DNA of 64,000 nt from Streptomyces sp. CB01373 (GTDB lineage: Bacteria; Actinomycetota; Actinomycetes; Streptomycetales; Streptomycetaceae). Positions within the stretch are counted from its first letter, which is position 1. Each line of letters begins with the position of its first letter. A program made the position numbers and the translations under genes. Positions 1 through 8,300 of this stretch are shown piece after piece. The stretch lies in the NCBI RefSeq assembly GCF_002803075.1, contig NZ_NNBK01000014.1, positions 62,001 through 126,000 on the forward strand. Reading direction: 5' to 3'. The notes under the pieces are model-generated. The model was not told where the DNA came from. It saw only the letters and a list, made by a program, of their open reading frames with translations, and did not search any database.

Positions 1-1
1 T

Positions 2-353
2 CGCCAGCGCATGGGCCTCTACCGCACCGTCCTGCACGAGGGCCTGCGCGACGATCTGCCCCGCTAGTGCTGTGACCGGAAAGGTTTGCCGGAAGCTCGC
101 GGCGTCCTGTGCGATGCCTCGCAAGGCGGAGCATCGCCCGTGTACTGGATGTACTCGGGTGATGCGACAACGCGGCGAGGTGCCGTGCCGGGCGTCGCGA
201 GCCGGTGAACCTTTCCGGTCACAGCACTAGCTCAACCGGGACCTGCTCCTCCAGTTGTGGCCGGTCCTGCGCACCCTCGTCGGCCGCACCGTGCGCGCCG
301 TATGGGAAGACGCTTTCCCCCAGCTCGCCTCCCACACCCGGGCAGCGGCGTGA
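2..353 (+). pseudogene. 3' part of a gene upstream of an AbiEii-like gene, interrupted by a miniature element
   Basis: The window opens inside a frame that reads MGLYRTVLHEGLRDDLPR and stops at a TAG at 65-67. That TAG is part of the CTAG bounding the 64-230 element. After the element the frame resumes as NRDLLLQLWPVLRTLVGRTV and ends with TGA at 351-353, which overlaps the next start (GTGA). Removing the element plus one CTAG brings both halves into phase but leaves an in-frame TAG, one substitution away from a Tyr codon. I infer a single original gene whose 3' end was split by the insertion. Its product is unknown to me. It normally appears to be coupled to a nucleotidyltransferase of AbiEii type, but this pairing is from memory and unverified. 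Confidence 0.55.
64..230. repeat. CTAG-bounded miniature inverted-repeat element, family 1, copy A
   Basis: A 167-bp element with perfect 23-bp terminal inverted repeats beginning CTAGTGCTGTGACCGGAAAG. The interior contains CGCAAGGCGGAG, then a hairpin (GCATCGCCCGTGTAC paired with GTACTCGGGTGATGC), then GACAACGCGGC. It has no coding capacity. A second copy lies at 42818-43013. CTAG at both ends may be a target duplication or the palindromic element tip. It behaves like a non-autonomous transposable element (MITE); the mobilising transposase is not in the window. Confidence 0.8.
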
Positions 354-793
354 CGGACATGCCGGAGCTGCACACGCGCCTCCTGGCGGATGTGATCGCG
401 CTCGGCTCTCCGTATCCCCTGGTTCTCACCGGCGGGTATGCCGTGCGGGCGCACCGCCTCGTGAGCCGCCCGAGCCAGGACCTCGATGTCGCCACCGAGA
501 ACCCGGCGCCCATGGCCGACATCGCGGCGGTGGTCCGCGTCAACACTGCCGATCTCGAAGAGTTCGGCCGCAGGCACGCAAAAACGACCGTCCGCGGGCT
601 GCCGGAGCTTTGCAACCTCGGCATGCCGGACACCTTGCGCACACCGCTCGTCGTGACCGACACACGCACCAACGTGCCCCTGAGCGAGGTCCTCTCGGCC
701 ACAAAGGTGACCACAAAGGGGTGCCTTCCATTCCGAACACCCACGAGGCATATAGGTGATGGTTATGCTGAACCAGCTGGAGCCCCACCGTAA
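350..793 (+). pseudogene. AbiEii/AbiGii-type nucleotidyltransferase, internally deleted
   Basis: The start is GTG 350, overlapping the upstream stop as GTGA; ATG 359 is an alternative. The N-terminal 60 residues carry the nucleotidyltransferase fold signature (LVLTGGYAVRAH, then SQDLDVAT, the metal-binding DxD-like strand). The reading then jumps directly to DLEEFGRRHA, which in intact relatives lies near the C-terminus. About 100 central residues are therefore missing, and the tail after residue 80 is unrelated. AbiEii proteins are toxins of type IV abortive-infection systems or orphan nucleotidyltransferases. This copy should be inactive. The neighbour upstream is also broken, so the whole module is decayed. 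Confidence 0.6.
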
Positions 794-844
794 CAGCAGT
801 AAAACCTGACCGGGTAGGGGCATGCGCGAATGGAGCAATAAGGA

Positions 845-1735
845 ATGGTTATGCCCGATCGCCTGAACCCCGAAGGGCTCCGGTATGCGCAGGCGGTCGC
901 CGAGACGAACTCCTTCAGTGCCGCCGCACGCGCTTACGGTGTGACCCAGCCCGCCCTGTCCAACGGGATCGCCAAGCTGGAGGAACGCCTCGGTGGGAAG
1001 CTCTTCGACCGCTCGCCGCGCGGCGTGACCCGGACCGCCTTCGGCACCGGGATCCTTCCCTTGATCGAACGTGCCCTGGCCGCGCTCGACGCCGTCGCGG
1101 CGGAGGCCAGACGGCTGACCGAGCCGGGCGAGCAGAAGATCCGCATGGGCCTTTCGCCTCTGATCGGCTCCCACCTGGTCGCCCGGGCGTTCGCCAAGGT
1201 CTGCGACCTTCCCGACCCCCGCGACCTCGTACTGCGCGAGGCGAACATGCAGGACCTGCGCGCATGCCTGCTGGCCGGTCAGCTCGACATCATCCTGATC
1301 CCGGCCGTCGCCGCGATGCCACGCTTCGAGCACCGGGTCGTCGACGTCGAGCCGATCGTCGTCGTCACCCCCGACTCTACGCAGGGGACTCCGCTCGAAC
1401 TCGAAGAGGCCGGCAAGGATCAGTTCATCCTCGTGCCGGACACATGCGGCCTGACCACCTTCACCGCACAGCTCTTCCAGGCGCACGAGATGCCCCTGAA
1501 CACGTATCCGGGTGAAGCCGCCGGCTACCAGGTCCTGGAGGACTGGACGAAGCTGGGCCTGGGCTCGGCCATGGTCCCCCGCTCCAAGCTCACCTCGCCC
1601 GACGTGCCCCACCGTCCGCTGGTGAATGAGGGCCGCGAGGTTCAAATCTCCTTCGAAGCGGTCTGGAGCGCCGATTCCCCGCTCGCCGCGGACCTGCGCC
1701 GCCTTGCCGACAGCCTCGCGGCTGCCCGCGGCTAG
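845..1735 (+). CDS. LysR-family transcriptional regulator
   Basis: 296 residues, normal length for the family. The N-terminal winged helix-turn-helix (residues about 8-65) includes FSAAARAYGVTQPALSNGIAKL. The rest is a periplasmic-binding-protein-like effector domain. Two in-frame ATGs compete: 845 with GGAG at 833-836, and 851 with AAGGA at 840-844; both give essentially the same protein. It lies 130 bp upstream of an SDR oxidoreductase in the same direction. LysR proteins usually act on an adjacent gene, so that oxidoreductase is the likely target. The effector is not predictable. Confidence 0.9.
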   Translation: MVMPDRLNPEGLRYAQAVAETNSFSAAARAYGVTQPALSNGIAKLEERLGGKLFDRSPRGVTRTAFGTGILPLIERALAALDAVAAEARRLTEPGEQKIRMGLSPLIGSHLVARAFAKVCDLPDPRDLVLREANMQDLRACLLAGQLDIILIPAVAAMPRFEHRVVDVEPIVVVTPDSTQGTPLELEEAGKDQFILVPDTCGLTTFTAQLFQAHEMPLNTYPGEAAGYQVLEDWTKLGLGSAMVPRSKLTSPDVPHRPLVNEGREVQISFEAVWSADSPLAADLRRLADSLAAARG

Positions 1736-1865
1736 CCATACACATCACTTATAGCGCGATTCAGCAGGAGCCTCTACCGGCCCTTGCGCGGAATGCCTAA
1801 CTTGGCAGGCACATCGCGGGTTCTACCGCACGACTCCACCCCTGCCGACCGAGTAAGGCATAACC

Positions 1866-2660
1866 ATGGCATATCACACGTCCAGCACCACCCTAGACTT
1901 CTCCGGCCAGAAGCTCGTCGTCATCGGCGGCACCAGCGGTATGGGCCGCGCCGTCGCCCGCCACGTCCTCGATGCCGGTGGCAGCGCCGTCGTCACCGGC
2001 CGCACGCAGTCAAGCGCCGACGAGGCGGCGGCTGCCCTGTCCACCCACGGCAAGGCCGTCGGTCTGGCGGCCGACCTGGCCGACCCCGCGGCCGTCGACC
2101 GCCTGCGCGTCATCCTCACCGAGGAGCACGCCGACGCCACGCTCCTCGTCAACGCGGCCGGCGTCTTCGCGCCGAAGCCCTTCCTGGAGCACACGTCCGA
2201 GGACTACGACCGCTACCAGGCCCTCAACCGGGCCTTCTTCTTCCTCACCCAGACCGTCGCCGGAAACATGATCGCCCGCGGCACGAAGGGAGCCGTCGTC
2301 AACATCGGCTCCATGTGGGCACACCAGGCCGTCGCGGCCACGCCCTCGTCGGCGTACTCGATGGCCAAGGCCGGATTGCACTCCCTCACCCAGCACCTCG
2401 CGATGGAACTCGCCCCGCACGGCATCCGCGTCAACGCGGTCGCCCCGGCCGTCGTGCGCACCCCGATCTACGAGGAGTTCATCCCCAAGGCGGACGTCGA
2501 CGCCGCGCTCGACGGCTTCAACACCTTCCACCCCCTCGGCCGTACCGGCACCCCCGACGACATCGCCGCCACCGTCGCCTTCCTCTTGTCGACCGGCACC
2601 GACTGGGTCACCGGCGCCGTCTGGGACATCGACGGCGGCGTCATGGCAGGACGCAACTGA
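1866..2660 (+). CDS. Short-chain dehydrogenase/reductase (SDR)
   Basis: 264 residues, classical SDR size. The Rossmann cofactor motif is GGTSGMG near residue 21. The NAAG motif is near residue 99. The catalytic set is a serine in NIGSMW followed by YSMAK (Y-x3-K). The C-terminal segment ends in the usual DGGVMAGR-type tail. These features indicate an NAD(P)-dependent alcohol/ketone oxidoreductase; the substrate is unknown. It is preceded by a LysR gene in the same orientation, and its ATG sits in ATAACCATGG with no strong ribosome-binding site visible. The pair looks like a small regulated catabolic or detoxification unit. Confidence 0.9.
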   Translation: MAYHTSSTTLDFSGQKLVVIGGTSGMGRAVARHVLDAGGSAVVTGRTQSSADEAAAALSTHGKAVGLAADLADPAAVDRLRVILTEEHADATLLVNAAGVFAPKPFLEHTSEDYDRYQALNRAFFFLTQTVAGNMIARGTKGAVVNIGSMWAHQAVAATPSSAYSMAKAGLHSLTQHLAMELAPHGIRVNAVAPAVVRTPIYEEFIPKADVDAALDGFNTFHPLGRTGTPDDIAATVAFLLSTGTDWVTGAVWDIDGGVMAGRN

Positions 2661-2956
2661 CCTGCACCCCAGCACGGCACACAGCCGTCGACGCGCCGCG
2701 GCAAGCCGCCGGCCGCCGCCAACTCCCAGAGCGCGTCGGCCTGGTTCAGGACGCCGCGGCACCCGGACGCGCTGACGGAGACCAACTACCAATCTGACGC
2801 GGCCAGGTCGGGGCAAGTGATGGAGCGGGCGTAGCGCGAGCAGTTGTGAGGAAAGGACCGGTTGCGCTCCAAAGCCCGGCCGTGATCTAGGACGGTAACT
2901 GGCCTATATCGCACCTAGCGTCGCTGTTGACGACCAACATCAGCGAGAGGACCGCG
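2661..2956. other. Intergenic, no gene seen
   Basis: About 296 bp between the SDR gene and the VOC gene. I see no supported coding region or RNA. It must contain the promoter of the VOC gene, but no clear -35/-10 pair stands out. Confidence 0.5.
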
Positions 2957-3490
2957 ATGCCCGAGCAGACCAACGCCGCTCCCGAGGGCTACACCAGCGT
3001 TGCGCCCTGGGTCGTAACCGACGACACGGGGGCCTTCCTCGACTTCGTCACCCAGGCGTTCGAAGGTGAGGAGTTGGGGCGGGTGTCGACCGAAGATGGC
3101 TTGATCGGCCACGGTGAGATCCGGGTCGGCGACACCGTCGTGCTGGCCTTCGACCGACATGCTGACTGGCCCCCCATGCCGAGCCTGCTACGCGTGTTCG
3201 TCGGCGACGCGGACGAGGCGTTCTCACGAGCCGTCGCAGCCGGAGGCCAGGCCGTCACTTCCCTCGCGGACGACGCCTTCGGACAACGCGGAGGGCGTAT
3301 CAAGGACCCGTTCGGCAACATCTGGTGGGTAATCAGCCGCGTTGAAGACGTCTCTGAGGAAGAGATGTGGAAGCGACTGCAGGCGCCCGTATACGCCGAG
3401 GCCATGCGCGTAGCTCAGGAGACGCTCGATGCCGAGCTCAGCGGGCGACGCCATGGGCGCAGCAGCGCACCCGTCAAGACGACCAGCTGA
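2957..3490 (+). CDS. VOC/glyoxalase superfamily protein, PhnB-like
   Basis: 177 residues starting at ATG 2957, which has GAGAGGA six bases upstream; an upstream TTG at 2927 in the same frame lacks such a signal. One pair of beta-alpha-beta-beta-beta VOC modules is visible: APWVVTDDTGAFLDFVTQAF at the start and GGRIKDPFGNIWWVIS at the end of the fold. The C-terminal extension (EEMWKRLQ) is typical of PhnB/YdcE-like proteins. Members are metal-dependent enzymes or antibiotic-binding proteins. No specific substrate can be assigned. Confidence 0.85.
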   Translation: MPEQTNAAPEGYTSVAPWVVTDDTGAFLDFVTQAFEGEELGRVSTEDGLIGHGEIRVGDTVVLAFDRHADWPPMPSLLRVFVGDADEAFSRAVAAGGQAVTSLADDAFGQRGGRIKDPFGNIWWVISRVEDVSEEEMWKRLQAPVYAEAMRVAQETLDAELSGRRHGRSSAPVKTTS

Positions 3491-3830
3491 GCGATGAGCG
3501 CTTTCAAATCTTCCTGGTCACTAGGTGACGCGAGACTGGACACACGAAGAGGTGAAGCTCCCGGTATATGGGTTGTCGACCAAGATCTTGGTCAGAGCCC
3601 GCTGCGACAGCAACGGATCAAGACGCACATCCCGGCGGATGCGTTCGAACACGGAGGACGAGAAGGACGATCCTCCGCCCTGGGCCGAGGAGACCGTTGT
3701 CGCTGCCCCAACGACGGGCCGCTCGCCCGAGGACCGGCGCCCACCGCTGCCGGTGGACCCCTAAGTCTGCTACTGGGCGACGAGCGGATCGTGCCGGTCG
3801 GCGGCGGGGTGATCCCGCACCCGGTCAGCG
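3491..3830. other. Intergenic, no confident gene
   Basis: Short frames in this stretch have no recognisable motif, no ribosome-binding site and codon usage unlike the neighbours. It may be decayed sequence. I see nothing I would annotate. Confidence 0.4.
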
Positions 3831-4265
3831 TCAAGCGGAGGCCGCGGCAACGCAGAACTCATTGCCCTCCGGGTCGGCCATCACCATGTGATGCCCTTCA
3901 AACTCCTCCAGGACGACCCCGCCCGCCTTGACCAGCCGCTCGGACTCCGCCCTGATCCGCGCCCACTTCTCATCGCGGCTGCCGTGTCCCGGCACCCGGA
4001 CGTCGATATGGAGTCGGTTCTTCGCGGTCTTCGGCTCGGGGACCTTGAGGATGCTGAGCCGGGGGCCGTCGCCGTCAGGATCGCAAAGCCACGCGCCGTC
4101 GTCCGCGGAGTCGTCCTCCGGAAGATCGAACTGCGCGAGCCACTCCTCGCGGGTTCTGAAGGGAGCGGGCGGCGGCTCGTCCATATACCCCAGGGCCGTC
4201 TTCCAAAACTCAGCGAGGAGCTTCGCGTCTGCGCAATCAAGGGTCAGATCGATTCTGGCTGCCAT
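3831..4265 (-). CDS. VOC/glyoxalase-like protein
   Basis: 144 residues from ATG 4265 (MAARIDLTLDCADAKLLAEF). The open frame runs on upstream to 4397, but the fold starts here. It has the single-module pattern of actinobacterial glyoxalase-like domain proteins: FWKTALGY near the start, RLHIDVRV in the middle and MADPEGNEFCV at the end. The histidine in HIDV and the glutamate in EGNEF match the usual metal-ligand positions. Function is unknown. It stands alone, facing the preceding VOC gene. Confidence 0.85.
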   Translation of the reverse strand: MAARIDLTLDCADAKLLAEFWKTALGYMDEPPPAPFRTREEWLAQFDLPEDDSADDGAWLCDPDGDGPRLSILKVPEPKTAKNRLHIDVRVPGHGSRDEKWARIRAESERLVKAGGVVLEEFEGHHMVMADPEGNEFCVAAASA

Positions 4266-4501
4266 AGCAGGACCGTAGTGCGCGCCTCTGACAGTCGCGG
4301 CTGAGTCGGAAGAGAGACGGCTGCTGATACGCCGTGGCTGGTCGGACACTGCCAGACGTGCTGCGGCCGACAGCCCTACGCGAGCTGTCGGCCACAACTT
4401 TGCTCAGCCAGGACGTTCTCCGACGCCCGAGCCAATGCCCGCATCCGTAGTCCACCGCGGATCGGAGAATCCGACGGTCCCGGATCGAACACGGGTCGAG
4501 T

Positions 4502-4603
4502 GAGCTTGTTCCGCTTCGACGGACACCATCGGTGTGGTGGTCAGGCCGCCGGGGCGGCTTCGTAGTCGGCGGGGCTGCGGTAGCCGAGGCTGCTGTGCAG
4601 AAT
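4502..4603 (-). mobile_element. IS3-family remnant, OrfB C-terminus and end
   Basis: On the minus strand the residual frame reads HSSLGYRSPADYEAAPAA, then stop at 4541-4543. This is the typical C-terminus of an IS3 OrfB (rve integrase). The sequence after the stop ends in TGTCCGTCGAAGCGGAACAA, resembling an IS3 terminal repeat. Everything upstream of the HSSLG codons is missing. The cut coincides with the start of the left direct repeat at 4604. Confidence 0.75.
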
Positions 4604-4876
4604 CTGTCCAGCCCGACTTTCCTGACGGCTAGTAACAGACGTCTCATGGTGATCGGCGCGGAGCCATTCAGCGGCTCCCCCGGCGGGGCCGTTACAGGCA
4701 TCGCAACGCACTGCCCCAGTCGGTCTGGCCGACTGGGGCAGTGCGTCATATGAGCGTCAAGAGTCCGGACGACCGAGCATCAAGACCCGCTGGCGTCACC
4801 GCTGAACCGCAGGTCAGCGGCTCTTTCCCGCAGGCTCCAGAATCGCCACGCACTCCACATGATGCGTCATCGGAAA
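4604..4876. repeat. Left direct repeat of the island: duplicated 3' end of the RNA methyltransferase gene plus terminator
   Basis: Matches 16398-16763 in the same orientation. It begins with CTGTCCAGCCCGACTTTCCT (identical in both), passes through the 18-bp-stem hairpin at 4706-4746, and ends with a 38-bp block (4839-4876) identical to 16726-16763. On the minus strand this block encodes FPMTHHVECVAIL, followed by a short variant tail and a TGA at 4814-4816. It is thus a detached copy of the methyltransferase C-terminus. The right copy carries about 100 extra bases. I interpret the pair as attachment-site-like boundaries of an integrated island. Confidence 0.75.
4706..4746. terminator. Strong hairpin, left copy
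   Basis: An 18-bp perfect stem (ACGCACTGCCCCAGTCGG) with a 5-nt loop, present again at 16503-16543. In the right copy it lies downstream of the intact methyltransferase gene, so it is probably that gene's duplicated terminator. Confidence 0.75.
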
Positions 4877-5310
4877 GATGTCAGAAGTGTGGCTTTCTGA
4901 CGTAGCCGCAGGTCAAAGGGCCGTTTGAACTCCGTCGAAGGACCCTTTGGACGCTCAGAGCGTCAAACGAGCGTCACTGCCGAGGTACGCGTTGGCCTCC
5001 GTTCCTGAGACCCGTCCAGTGCAGTGCCTCACGGACGGCGGCCGTCGGCCTCAGCCGTGACCTGATTTCCGACCGCGACGTGGCTGGTTGTGGACCATCA
5101 CCGGGTGGGCTGTTCGCAGCCAACTGTCGTGAGCTGCTTCCGTTTGCCGCCTGGACCTGTTGTGCTGGCCCGCCGGGCAGCGTGGAATCCGGACGACATG
5201 GCCTCCCGCATCGTTGACCTGTGGGTCAAGGCACCGAGGCCACCGCCCTGCTGGAGCAGGTCCTGGCCGGCAGCGAGGGGCTGCTCGGCACCGAGCACCC
5301 CGAGCGCCGA
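4877..5310. other. Intergenic island edge with repeated GCGTCA motif
   Basis: No gene is supported. The stretch contains GCGTCA-AAC-GAGCGTCA at 4960-4976, recurring at 11333-11349, with a TAT-spaced version at 4743 and 16540. It separates the left repeat from the end of the large NTPase gene. Confidence 0.5.
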
Positions 5311-5339
5311 CCCGGCTCAGCGCATGGTGCTGAGCCGGG
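5311..5339 (-). terminator. Hairpin overlapping the stop of the large NTPase gene
   Basis: Arms CCCGGCTCAGC and GCTGAGCCGGG with a 7-nt loop. The stop codon of the NTPase gene lies in one arm, so the hairpin begins within the coding end. No U-tract follows, as usual in Streptomyces. Confidence 0.6.
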
Positions 5340-8300
5340 CTGCCGCAAGGTATTCCGAATGCAGCGGGCCAAGGGCTACGGCGAGTGCGGCGAGTACCTG
5401 CCGGACCCGGGGGTCGGTTGCCGGGCTGGAGGCGGTGGCGATGGCGTGGAGGTGACGGAGGATCAGCGTGTCGGGGTGCTCAGGACCGATAGTGTCCGGC
5501 ACGGCGGTGAGCGCGGGCGCGGCGAGGGTGGCCACCCGGTCCGGGTGGCCGGAGCCAAGGGCGATCCGCGCCAGAACCGTGCATGCCTGGACGGCGGTCG
5601 GATGGCCCGGAGCGCCTTCGGCCAGCGCGGCGGACCACGCGGGCTCGGCCAGATCGGCCGCCTCGTCGGGCCGGCCGTCAGCGAACAGAGCGTCGGCGAG
5701 ACCGACGGCGGTCTGCCGGGTGGTCGGATGCCCGGTGCCGAGGACGGCGAGCGCGTCATCGTATGCCTGCCGGGCGTGCCCGACCGCGGCTGCGGTGCGT
5801 CCGGCGCGGCGGCAGGTGGCGGCGAGGTTGGCTCGGGTCCAGACGGTGTCTGGGTGCTGCGGCCCGTTGACGCGTTCGCGTCGGGCCAGCACCTCCTCCT
5901 CAATCGGGATCACCGACTCGGCGAAGCCGGCGCGCGAGCGCATGGCGGCGAGGTTGCCGGTCAGCGCCAGGACGCGGGGGTCGTCGGGCCCCAGCGCCGC
6001 GCGCCGTGCGGACTGGACCGGCTCCAGCAGGGCGGCGGCGGCCGCGAACCGGCCGGCCCGGTAGGTGGCCGCCGCAAGGTCCGCCCGGGCGGTCAGGCTG
6101 TCGGGGTGGTCCGCCCCCCACAGCCGCTCACGGATGTCGAGCAGCTCCTGCTGGAGTGTCAGCGCCTCGCCCGTCCGGCCGAGGCGGCCGAGCATGATCG
6201 CGACGTTGGCCCGGGCTCGGAGGGTGTCCCGCTCTTCCAGCCCGACTCGCTCGGCGAGTTCCGCCGCGACCTGGCGCATCAGTTCCAGTCCCTCGGCGGT
6301 GCGACCGGCCTCGTCAAGGGCAAGGGCGAGTTGCAGGCGGAAGTACGAGCGGACGGCCGCGTCCAGGGCGGCGGCGTCGGCCCGTGCCACCACGTCCTCA
6401 AGCTCCACCAGCATGTCGGCGGGCCGCCCGGCCGAGCCCAGCGCGCGGGCCAGGGCGCAGCGGCTCTCCAGGACGGACTGGTGGTCAGGCCCGAGGCGTT
6501 CGGTGGCGAGTTCCACGTTGCGGCCGTGCAACTCGGCGGCGGTCTGGTCGTCGCCGAGGGCCGACAGGCTGTGAGCAAGGTTGTTGCGGGTCAGCCGGGT
6601 GTCGGGATGCCCGGGGCCGAGCGCCGCCTCGCGCAGCCCGAGGACCTGCTTCTCCAGGGTGACCGCCTCGTCCACCTGGTCCGCGTCCCACAGGTGCGCC
6701 GCGAGGTTGACCTTGGCGGTGAGGGTGTCCGGATGCTCCGGGCCGAGCAGGCTGCGGCGTGTCTCGGCCACTTCCCGGGCCAGCGCCAGGGCTTCGTCGA
6801 ACTGCCCGTCGGCCTTGAGCGCCGCGGCGAGGTTGGCCTTGGCCGTGAGTGTGCTCGGGTGGCCGAGGCCGTGCAGGTCGGTGAGGTGGCGCAGGACGTC
6901 TCGGCCGATCTCGATCGCCTCGGCGGTGCGGCCGATCCCGGCCAGGGCGACTGCCAGGTTCCCACGCGCGTTGATGGCGGCGGGCGCCAGTGGCCCGTGC
7001 ACCCGCGCGGAGCCCTGCGCGATCGCTTCGGTCACCGCGGCCGACTGCTCCACCAGCCCGGCCGCGTACAGCGCGGCACCGAAGTTGACCGCGGCCGACA
7101 GGCTTTGCGGATGGTCCTCGCCGTAGCGCTCCACGCTACCCGCCAGGGTGGCGCGGACGACCTCGACCGCCCTGGTGAGGTCCCCCAACTGGACAAGCAT
7201 GTTCCCCAGGTCGCTCCGGGCGAGCAGGACGGTCGGATGGTCGGGGCCGAACGCGGATTCGACATCGGCCAGCAACCGCTCCTGAACGGCGACCGCCTCG
7301 GCCGCGCGGCCCGCCCCGTCCAGGGACCGTGCCAGCCCGGTCCGCAGCACCAGGACCAGCTGAGCGGCTGACGTGCCAGTCGCCACCACCCGGTCCAGCA
7401 GCTCCTGGGCCAGGTCGACGGCCTCGGCGTGCCGGCCGAGCTTGGTCAGGCAGGCGGCGAGGTTCGAACCGGCGGTCAGCCCGATCGGGTGGTCCGCTCC
7501 GAGCGCCTCGGTCGCGTCGGCGACGATCGCGCGGAACTCGTCGACGGCCTCCGCCGTGCGCCCGCATCTGTGCAGGGAGAGCGCCGCGTTGTTGCGGCTG
7601 TTCAAGGTGCTCGGGTGGGTGAGGCCCAGGGTGGCGGCCTGGACTGCCCGGACGGCACGGTTCTCAGCGAGGCTGTCCAGCATCCGGCCGGTCTGCGCCC
7701 ACGTGGCGGCCAGGGACTGACGGGCGGTCAGGGTGTCCGGGTGCTCGGCCCCCAACAGGGCCGAACGGAGCCGGACCACCTCGGCCAAGGCCGCCGCCGC
7801 CTCCGCGTCGCGGCCCAGTTCCGACCAGACCACAGCGAGATTGTGGCGGGCCGTCAGGGTCTCGGGGTGCTCACTGCCCCGCTGCGTCGCCTCCGCGTCA
7901 TGGACCTCCCGGAGTATCGCCTCGGCCTCGGCCAGCCGGCCGTCGAGCTTGCGCGACGCGGCGAGCTCGGCCCGCGAGTTGAGCGTGTCCGGGTGGGTGG
8001 CGCCCAGGAGCCCGGTGCGCACCTCCAGGATGCGCTCCAGCACCGGCGCGGCCTCGCGGCGCCGCCCCGCCTCGCTCAGGGCGGCGGCGAACGTGGCAGC
8101 GCAGTGCAGCGCGGCCGGGTGTTCCTCGCCCAGGGCAGAGGTCGCCGCCGACAGAGTGGCGGCCGCCGCCGTGGCGGCCTCGGCCGGACGCCCGAGTGAG
8201 ATCAGGGCCAGCGCGGCGACCCTCCGGGCGCCCAAGGTCGCCTGATGCCCGTCGCCCAGGGCCGCGGACAGGGCACCTGCGGATTCGGCCGCCTGCTCCA

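Noticed and set aside
1784..2797. 337-residue frame overlapping the SDR gene
   Set aside because: Arg/His/Pro-rich translation; all SDR motifs lie in the other frame starting at 1866.
3525..3764. 79-residue open frame between the two VOC genes
   Set aside because: No ribosome-binding site, no motif and atypical codon use.
5221..7371. 716-residue plus-strand frame opposite the TPR gene
   Set aside because: Repetitive antisense of the TPR array with no start signal or domain.
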